A DNA stretch of 64,000 nt from Theocolax elegans (lineage: Eukaryota; Arthropoda; Insecta; Hymenoptera; Cerocephalidae). Position 1 is the stretch's first letter. The number at the start of each line of letters is the position of its first letter. A program made the position numbers and the translations under genes. Below the pieces are notes generated by a model. That model was not told the DNA's origin. It was given only the letters and a program-made list of their open reading frames with translations, and ran no database searches. Shown here piece by piece: positions 56,416 to 64,000 of this stretch. The DNA lies in contig CM047428.1 of assembly GCA_026168455.1 (NCBI GenBank), positions 40,042,028 to 40,106,027 on the forward strand. Direction: 5' to 3'.

Positions 56416-59400
56416 TTAGCCCACTAGTGTTGCTATTGCAACCCTTCTCTCCTCTTCTCTTCTGATGAGACCCAGCCTGTCCACTACGGACGTACAGAGG
56501 GTCACCACCGCGTTCCATCCCTCCTGGGAGTCAAGCAGGCACGCCCCGATGCCCTCAGGGGTGAGGGGACCGCTCCAAGTGATTTGAAATTGGTCCCGTT
56601 CCTCCCTGAAACGAGGACACCGTAGGAGGACGTGTTCCACGTCTTCGTCCACCCCTGGACAAGCCGGGCACTCTGCGCTGCCATAGACCCCTATACGAAA
56701 TAGGTAACTACGGAAGCATCCGTGCCCGGTCAACACCTGGGTAAGCTGGAAACTGACGAAGCCGTGTTTCCTGCTCGCCCACTTCTGGATCCGCGGGATG
56801 ATGCGGTAGGTCCAGCGGCCGTCCCTGGCTGAGTCCCATCTCCGCTGCCACTCCTCTACGGTCCGCAATGACCATCGGTTATGGCAGCGATTCTCTTCTA
56901 CGCGTCGACCACCCTCACGGTGTCTTTCAGCTCTCTCGGCTGCCAGGAGGTCGAAGGGGGCGGTCCCCGCGATCACCGAGAGCGCAATGTCAGATACGGT
57001 TCGGTACGCCCGGGCCACCCTTAGCGCAGCTATCCTGCAGGCTCTCTGACACGGAGCACCAAAGCTCTTGTGCCTGTTCAGGGCATCAGCTCAGATAGGA
57101 GCTCCGTATAAAATTACGGAGCTCACCACTGAGGCAAGGAGAGACCTTCGCGGTTGCTGGGGTCCCCCGATGTTGGGCATGATGCCCGCCAGCGCACGGG
57201 CCACCTTTGCCGCCTTTGAGCCCGCGTTCGCGAGATGGTGTTTGAACGACAGCCGCGCGTCTAGTGTGACCCCTAAATACTTCAACGTTTTCACCGACCG
57301 TATCCGTTCTTTACCTACCGTGAAGGTGGCGGTCCTCTCCTTTTTTGTGCGAGAGATGAGCACCGCCTCCGTTTTTTCCGCCGCCAGACTAAGTCCGTGG
57401 TCTCTCAACCAAGTGGCGACCACTTCTATAGAGACGTCTCCGAGATATTCGATCTCTTCGACACTCTTTGCGACCACCACTAGCGCCACGTCGTCCGCGA
57501 AAGCCACCATCGAGACACCCTCCGGAAGTTGCTGCCTAAGCAGGCCGTCATAGACAACGTTCCAGAGTAGGGGCCCAATGACCGAACCCTGCGGCACGCC
57601 TCCCGTGATGTTGTGGGAGTGCACACCGTCGTCGGTGTCGTAGAGCAGAGTACGGTCAGTCAGGTAACTCGAGGTGACCTCCCTGAGATGGAGTGACACT
57701 TGGAAGTGCTGCAGGGACAGCATGATGTCGTCCCATCTGGCCGAGTTGAAGGCATTCCGGATGTCCAAGGTGATGATGGCACACATCCGCCTTGCACTCC
57801 GTCCAGCATTGATGGCGTTTGTGGCTATGCCAACAACTCTGCCTACAGCATCCATGGTCGATCGACCCTTTCGGAAGCCGAACTGGTTGTCGGAGAGGTC
57901 TCCGGCCCGACCGATGGCCTCTGCAAGCCTGGCGCAGATCACCCGCTCCAGGAGCTTCCCGACTATATCCAGTAGACAGAGCGGGCGGTAAGATGATGGC
58001 TCCTCCGGGGGTTTGTTTCCATTTGGTAGGAGTACCAGCCTCTGCGTCTTCCACTGGGCCGGGAAGCAACCTTCTCTTAGGCATGCGTTGAATGCGTCCA
58101 GGAACAAGCCCGGAGCACTCATCGCCGCTGTCTTGACGGCCAGGCCAGGTATTCCGTCAGGCCCTGGGGCTTTACGTACGGAAATACCCTTAGCGGCCAT
58201 CCTCAGTTCGTCTTCACTAATGTCTGGCGACTCGGCTGCACCAATGGTGGCCATCAGGCCCGTCTCTACTGCCCTTTTCCGATGTTCTGGAAACAGGTGG
58301 CGGACGACTCCGTCCAGAAAAACTGGGACGGTGGGTGCAACAGCTCCCCCGGGGTTGATCTTATTCATAACCGTTTTATACGGTCTGCCCCAGGGGTCGT
58401 GGTCCACCTCCTCACAGAGCTCCCGCCAACACCTTCTCTTGGCAGTCTTGATGGCCACCTTGAGATCCCTCCGCTTTTGTTCGTATTCTGCTGAACGATC
58501 TTGGAACCGCGGTGTTCCCCTCGCTCTTTGGTGCAGCCTTCTGGCACGCAGGCACTCACGTCTCTTTTCTGCGATGTCCTCACTCCACCAGATTATCGGT
58601 GGGCGGCCGCGAGGGTTAAACTTCACGGCCATAGAGGCATCGCAAGCCGCTGTTAGGGCATTCGTGAGGCCTCGTGCTTTTTCTTCGGCGGTTCCCTCCA
58701 CTTTTTCCCCCTCAAGGGAGCAGAGGAACGTCTCACGATCAAACGTGGCTGGTGCCCATCTCTCTCTTGCTCCTCTTCCTGCTCCCTTTGTCCTCCCGCT
58801 GGTCAGCTGGTGCTGGTACACGAGTGCTTGGTGGTCACTACCCGTGTAACGATCGCTAACTTTCCAGCCGAGTCCCCCTCCCCCCATCAATCTTGGATCG
58901 ACGAAGGTGAGGTCGACTATGGACGACTTGCCGGCTTTGGTGAAAGTCGGGGTTGTCCCTGTGTTAGCGATCTCCAGCCCCAGTAGAGCGAACGCCTCGA
59001 GAAGTGCGCGACCACGCGCGTTGGTCTTGGCGCTGCCCCAGCCCGTCGCCCAAGCATTTAAGTCCCCACCGATTGCGACCGGTAGCCGTGAGGACCGAGC
59101 ACTGGTGACGACTGCATCCAGAGATCTCGCAAAGTCCTCGTTGGAATCGCTGGGCGGGAAGTAGCAGCTGTACATGCGTACCCCCGCCACCTCCACCCAG
59201 GTGAAGCTGGGAAGGGGGGCGACCATCTTTCTGGAGATGTATATATTTCCACATACCCAGATGGCCGCCTTGCCCGTGGCATCCCTTACCCAGTTCGACT
59301 TCTCGAGATCCCGGAACTCCTCGCTGATGATCGCTACGTCCGCTCTCTCCTCTCTGACCAGCTGGGACAGCAGGTCCTGGGCCACAGCGCAGTGGTTGAG

Positions 59401-59448
59401 GTTTATTTGGAGCACCTTAATCATTTTTGATGTGTGCTCCTTCCTCAT
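56416..59448 (-). pseudogene. R1-clade LINE ORF2, copy 2, one in-frame TGA
   Basis: A single frame of ~1010 codons interrupted only by TGA at 57091-57093, between LYGAPI and ADALNRHKSFGAP, where R1-clade proteins have Trp (YGAP.WADAL). Domains as in copy 1: APE endonuclease (residues 1-225), RT (~430-760, FADD at ~655), and a C-terminal domain with LTGHGCFRSYLFRIG and a C..C...H....C knuckle. The GGDFNAW box of copy 1 reads GGDLNAW here, and WATD reads WATG, changes close to the endonuclease active site. Apart from these it is the best-preserved retrotransposon gene in the window. Confidence 0.9.
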
Positions 59449-60901
59449 GCGAGGTCTTGGCTTTGGCCTCGCAGTCCACTGCTTTGTGGCCCTCTTGGCC
59501 GCACCGATAGCATTGCGCTGACCGGTCGACTGCGCTCTTGCACTCCCTCGCGATGTGTCCCGATTCGTGGCATCGGTAGCAGCGCGAGAATACCTCTCGC
59601 AGTCGAACTCTGCAATTGATCCATCCGATCCGGAGCTTCCCGTCTTGCAGCAGTTTTTTGGCTGCTACTGCCGTAAGCTGGATGGTCGCAGCTAGGGTAC
59701 CACTGTAGGATCCCCTGGTTTTAATATTATCCGGGGATACCACATTTGGCCCGATCTTTGCCGCAATCGCTGCGGCCACCTCCGTTGCTGTCGTGGACTC
59801 GTCCATGTCCCTGATGGTGATGGACACTTTGTGAGTCAGCAGCTGGACCTCTGCTGACCCACTCAGTGTGGACGAGACCACTGTCCTCAGCTCCGCCGTT
59901 TCCGTTCCGGGTCGCCCCAGTTCGAGGAGGAGCTCTCCAGCCCTGGTGCGCCTGATACGCGTGACCCGTTCTCCTAGTGCCTTTAGCTCCGGTGCAGCCT
60001 TGACCTTCCGGAGAATGTCAGCGTAGGAAGAGCCCCCGCTAGGTGTCTTGATCTTGATGGCATCTGGGCGTGGGGGTCTTACTCCGGCCTTAGGCTCTGC
60101 CGTGCCTTTGGCCGGTTTGCTGGCACGTTTCTGCTGCTCATGCTGCTTCGGCTGGCTGTTCTTCATCTTCTTCTTCTTGCCCTTCTTCACTACTGTGACC
60201 CAGTCAGGGACTTTTGACTGGTTCCCACTCGTCTTAGGAACGGATGGCGAAGCATCTGCTGGCCCATTTTTGTTATTGGGCTGCTTCGACCCCTTCTTCC
60301 TTTTCTCCGGGGGTTGCTGAGGTGGTGAGGGCTTTTCCCTTTCCACCGGCCTCTTTTGACGCTCTTCAGCGCGGAAGATGGGCGACGTTTGGCACGTTCC
60401 ATCCCTACGCGCATCCGCCATTTTAATTTTCGGCGCTGTCGAACACACAGCACTGTTCACCCGCGCGTATTCATTGATAGCTCTGCTGGTTGCTCTCGCC
60501 ATACTCTTCAGCTCTTTGTGGATGTTGTTCTTATTAAGAACAAACTCCACCAGGGTATCTACCTTCTCACGCAGACGGAGAAAAGCTCTGTCAGCGTCAC
60601 TCGACATCCCAGTCGAGGGCAGGTCACACGTAGCATTAGATGCTTCAGAGGCCGAGTGACTAACCTCCGCAGCACTTACCATTTTCACGGTGTGAGTTTG
60701 GTCCCCCCCAAAATCCTTGGGACCAGCACTGACCACCGGGGCTTTCATCCGATCGGAATCAGTGGCGGGATTTGACAGGATTGCCATGCCCGCTTGGGGT
60801 GGTGTTGTTTTCAGCTCACTATCCATACTTGGTTTTATTTCGGGGTGCCTTCCCCTATCTGGTTTTGGTTCGCCCCGAATATTTGATTTTTTCGGTACCA
60901 T
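59417..60901 (-). CDS. R1-clade LINE ORF1 (gag-like), copy 2
   Basis: 494 residues, open, about 97% like copy 1. Start chosen at the Met 75 bases from the (AC)n boundary, giving a very short 5' UTR. Same order: disordered basic N-terminus, RRM-like middle, two CCHC knuckles near the C-terminus ([32 protein letters not shown]). Overlaps the ORF2 start by 32 bases. Confidence 0.9.
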   Translation of the reverse strand: MVPKKSNIRGEPKPDRGRHPEIKPSMDSELKTTPPQAGMAILSNPATDSDRMKAPVVSAGPKDFGGDQTHTVKMVSAAEVSHSASEASNATCDLPSTGMSSDADRAFLRLREKVDTLVEFVLNKNNIHKELKSMARATSRAINEYARVNSAVCSTAPKIKMADARRDGTCQTSPIFRAEERQKRPVEREKPSPPQQPPEKRKKGSKQPNNKNGPADASPSVPKTSGNQSKVPDWVTVVKKGKKKKMKNSQPKQHEQQKRASKPAKGTAEPKAGVRPPRPDAIKIKTPSGGSSYADILRKVKAAPELKALGERVTRIRRTRAGELLLELGRPGTETAELRTVVSSTLSGSAEVQLLTHKVSITIRDMDESTTATEVAAAIAAKIGPNVVSPDNIKTRGSYSGTLAATIQLTAVAAKKLLQDGKLRIGWINCRVRLREVFSRCYRCHESGHIARECKSAVDRSAQCYRCGQEGHKAVDCEAKAKTSHEEGAHIKND

Positions 60902-60973
60902 CCATATCTGGCAAGCATTCCCCTATCCACCACCTGGGGAGGCGCCACGATGCGGGACCAGCAAACCCGGCAC

Positions 60974-60976
<3 letters not shown>

Positions 60977-61009
<33 letters not shown>

Positions 61010-61010
61010 G

Positions 61011-61056
<46 letters not shown>

Positions 61057-61072
61057 CGTGTGTGTGTGTACG
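60977..61072 (+). repeat. (TG)n microsatellite at the 5' side of copy 2
   Basis: Target tract of the LINE insertion; followed by 'cttgttttttcaagaata', which recurs near 62980 beside another TG-rich stretch. Confidence 0.95.
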
Positions 61073-61337
61073 TGTTACTTGTTTTTTCAAGAATATAAAT
61101 AATTTTTTAAAACTAATACAAAAATTAATTTAATTAAGTAGAAAGTTTTATTACTCTAAAAGTACAAAATATTAATGACATATAGAACTCTTGGCGATGA
61201 CTTAAATAAATTAAACTTAGGAGGTATAGTTCTATTTAGATCCGTTTAAAATAATCTAAAATTTTAATAGGTTTTTACTAAATACTACAATTAAGTTTAT
61301 GCACTTTACTTATTTTGGTAAGTTAATTGTTCATTAC

Positions 61338-61372
<35 letters not shown>
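61073..61372. other. AT-rich non-coding stretch ending in (TA)n
   Basis: No gene. (AT)n at 61340-61373 leads directly into the foldback element. Confidence 0.6.
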
Positions 61373-61376
<4 letters not shown>

Positions 61377-62373
61377 GGTATTCCACGTGAAGTGGTCCGA
61401 TCAAAATTTTAAAATGCGCCAAATTTTGGGTACACATTGCAAATGTTTTTCAGAATATAGAAAAAAATTTTTAGGTACTGGAATTTATTAGTTCAAAAGT
61501 TATTCTAACCTCAAAAAGTGAACTTTTTCCAGTTTTTTTCAACACCAGCTGGGTTCATCGCTATTTAACTCAAAATCTATCAACTTTTACTATAGAACAT
61601 TATATGTAACATTCGTTGCTGATTAGGTCTAGAATTTATCCTTCTGGGTTAGAATTTCTAATTTCAAGGTAAATGTTAGATAAACTACATGTCAATATTC
61701 AACTTGAAAAAAATCTAACTTCGCCACAATTGATTTTTTTATCCAAAAGTCCAAAAAAAAGCTTGGAGCAATACCTTTCAAATAATCTGTAGCATTTTTA
61801 TGGCCTTCAATTCTGTAAAAAGTTATGACAATTTAAAGAAAGACGAAATTTTTTTAAAAATTTAAATGGGAAATACCATGTTAATTTTTGTGAATTTTTT
61901 GTCTTTCTTTAAATTATCATATCTTTTTGCAAAATTGAAGGCCATAAAAATGCTACAGACCATTTGAAAGGTATTGCTCCAAGCTTTCTTTTAGGCTTTT
62001 GGATAAAAAAATCAATTGTGGCGAAGTTAGATTTTTTTTAAGTTGAATATTGACATGTAGTTTATCTAACATCTACCTTGAAATTAGAAATTCTAACCCA
62101 GAAGGATAAATTCTAGACATAATTAGCAGCGAATGTTACATATAATGTTCTATAGTAAAAGTTGATAGATTTTGAGTTAAATAGCGATGAACCCAACTGG
62201 TGTTGAAAAAAACTAGAAAAAGTTCACTTTTTGAGGTTAGAATAACTTTTGAACTAATAAATTCCAGTACCTAAAAATTTTTTTCTGTTTTCTGAAAAAC
62301 ATTTGCAATGTGTACCCAAAATTTGGGGCATTTTAAAATTTTGATCGGACCACTTCACGTGGAATACCCCATA
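61373..62373. mobile_element. Foldback element, second copy (1-kb palindrome)
   Basis: Arms start atggggtattccacgtgaag and end cttcacgtggaataccccat. Same family as 6824-7825 (shared 'caacttttactatagaacat', 'ttcgttgct', 'aaaagcttgga'). Embedded in (TA)n. No coding sequence. Confidence 0.85.
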
Positions 62374-62384
62374 TATATTACACC

Positions 62385-62896
62385 TTTGGTGTAAGTTATG
62401 TCCTAAAATACGTGAAAATTAGTGATTTTATGAGGTTTATGAGGCATAAGTTACACCAGCGGTCTTGGCCAATAATCTAACCCAAGCCATTCGAAAGCTC
62501 GCGAAAAATGTGAACTTTTGAGAGGTGTTAGATTCGATTATGGTGTAGTAGCCTTTTTTTTTATATTCAATATGTCCGGGTGTTCTAACTCTTCGAGATT
62601 TTAAAATTAAGAAATGTAACCAGGGTAGATAAGTTTTAAAGATTAATTTAAACAAAAGTTGTTTGTAATGTTTTTTCAAAAAAATCAACAGATGTTGAGA
62701 TAAATGGCATTAAAAATAAAAATTTTTCTAAAAAATTGAAAAATTTCCACTTTTCATGGTCAAATAACTCTTAAGCAAATTATTTTTAACACTTAAAATT
62801 TTTTTGTATGTTCTCGAAGATGTTTCCAGCCTGTTCTCAAATTTTGGAGTGATTTAAAATTTTCATCGTACCACTTGACGTGAAATAGCCCATATA
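62385..62896 (+). repeat. Copy of the 4312-4812 repeat
   Basis: Starts with a hairpin of ggtgtaagttatg and cataagttacacc around 'cctaaaatacgtgaaaatta'. Continues with 'ggtcttggccaataatctaa' and ends cgtaccacttgacgtgaaatagcccatata, a diverged foldback terminus. Confidence 0.8.
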
Positions 62897-63339
62897 TGTG
62901 TATATATATGTATGTATGTATGTGGGTGTGTGTGCGTGCGGCGGAATATTTATATAATATATATATATTTTAAAATTGTTTTTTCAAGAATACATAATAT
63001 ATGCATTTTTTCCGTGCGCAAAAAAAAAAGTTGTGAACATAACATGAAAGAATGTGTATTTGTTTACTCATTCTTGATAAAACTCATAAAATTTTTAAAC
63101 GTATACTCAATAATAATAACGGATCTAAAATTCAATGTAATGCTTTAAATACAGATGCAAAATTGTTTGAAGATGAAATAAATATTAATCAAGTATAACA
63201 TACACTTTTCCAAATATCCATATGATATATACAATGGGTTAAAAATTAAATATATTAATTATTGCATTTTTAAGATAATTCTATTATAAACAATTAAATA
63301 TATTATTTATTGCATTTTTAAGATAATTCTATTTTTATA
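62897..63339. other. Simple-sequence and AT-rich stretch
   Basis: 62897-62970 is TATG/TG-type simple sequence. 63243-63340 holds a ~53-bp direct repeat (ttattgcatttttaagataa). No gene. Confidence 0.6.
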
Positions 63340-64000
63340 CTTATTTATATTTTAATTACACCTTTTTATAAGTAATTTATACTCCATAATAGTTTTCTGC
63401 AATTGAAAGTACTCAAATCAAAAACACCTTTCAAAAAGGTGTCAAAACCCGCAAGTATATGTGTTATTCTAATCAAACTTTGAAAATTGTTATCTAATAA
63501 ATAAAATTGTTATCTGTCTGATAAATTTTAAAGTATACGATAAAAATATCTTTGATTCTAATTCCCATATTTTCTCTACTTATTTATATTTTTATTACAC
63601 CTTTTCTATATCTAACTTATATTCCATAATATTTTTCTGCAATTGAAAGTATTCAATTCGAAAACACCTTCCAAGAAGGTGTCAAAACCCGCAAGTATTG
63701 TGCTATTCTAATCAAACTTTGAAAATTGTTATCTGATAAATAAATTCTGCAATTCAATCTGACATTGTTATCTGATAAATAAATAATTTTAATTTCTAAC
63801 TACCTTATTTTATCTATTTCTTTGAATTTTAATGAAACATTTTTATAAATATTACGAAAATTTCGTATAAAAAATTTCTGCAATTGAAAGAATTGAAATC
63901 AAACTGAAATCGACAAGTATTTTGAATCGTTCCATAAATTTATATTTTATATAAACATTTTTATATATATTACTTAAACTTCGTAAAAAGTTTCTGCAAT
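63340..64000 (+). repeat. ~246-bp tandem repeat running off the right edge
   Basis: 'tttctgcaattgaaag' occurs near 63395, 63641, 63876 and again at 63987. The first two units each contain a hairpin (aacacctttcaaaaaggtgt; aacaccttccaagaaggtgt) and 'aacccgcaagtat'; the third is more diverged. Confidence 0.8.

Larger units (their letters stand above)
56200..60976 (-). mobile_element. R1-clade LINE, copy 2 (full length, Mino/Waldo-like)
   Basis: 4.8 kb. Starts at (AC)n (60977 upward on the minus strand) and ends with ~30 A's followed by (AC)n. Insertion within AC repeats is known for the R1-clade families Mino and Waldo, so it is best placed near them; that placement rests on target site and ORF motifs, not on a tree. 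Confidence 0.9.

Overview
The window looks like a repeat-dense piece of an insect nuclear genome, most likely a hymenopteran such as an ant. The evidence is an AT-rich background, one spliced animal-type exon (ERGIC-53-like) at the left edge, and many arthropod-style transposable elements: R1-clade and CR1-like LINEs, Ty3/Gypsy, Helitrons, Penelope, MITEs and long satellite arrays. The order-level guess is inference. No bacterial or viral gene layout, CRISPR array or intact host gene is present, and a 100-base N gap at 51386-51485 shows this is a scaffold with an unresolved join.

Layout. 35-225 is one host exon. 1315-1501 is a decayed Penelope-like endonuclease. 1640-3066 is a decayed Pif1/Helitron-type helicase followed at once by a decayed ubiquitin-specific protease (USP) domain. 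3154-5965 holds duplicated AT-rich segments and a small satellite array. 6824-7825 is a 1-kb foldback palindrome. 8661-9996 is a chimeric retroposon with a 15-bp target duplication. 11424-16520 is a nearly full-length CR1-like LINE (minus strand), 16521-18409 a TA-flanked non-autonomous DNA transposon, and 18471-20428 a second, truncated LINE.

23038-28540 (minus strand) is a decayed autonomous Helitron. It has an Ulp1-like cysteine protease region upstream, a Lys-rich repeat spacer, a Rep domain and a helicase tail, and it is broken by a MITE and by an R1-like LINE fragment with a 14-bp target duplication. 28683-30087 is a non-autonomous Helitron with a tandemly repeated 5' end. 30596-41397 is a 10.8-kb Ty3/Gypsy element (minus strand) carrying a 2.6-kb internal tandem duplication and two LTRs that share only their R/U5-like part. 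41985-42899 is a second copy of the Ulp1-like fragment, split by a MULE-like MITE with a 9-bp target duplication.

43379-50851 is a 7.5-kb array of a 109-bp satellite with higher-order organisation; a diverged relative of it forms the array at 4935-5605. 50852-51385 is a Gypsy RT fragment cut by the gap. 51486-60976 holds two head-to-tail copies of an R1-clade LINE separated by and abutting a (TG)n tract, as expected for the Mino/Waldo type that targets AC repeats. 61373-62896 repeats the foldback family, and the right edge enters another satellite of about 246 bp.

Almost nothing here is a working gene; the interest lies in the mobile elements. The most striking signals are two Helitron-type helicase/Rep remnants, each next to a different ubiquitin/SUMO-protease-like domain (USP C-terminal to the helicase in one, Ulp1-like 5' of Rep in the other), and the nested insertions whose target duplications can be read directly.
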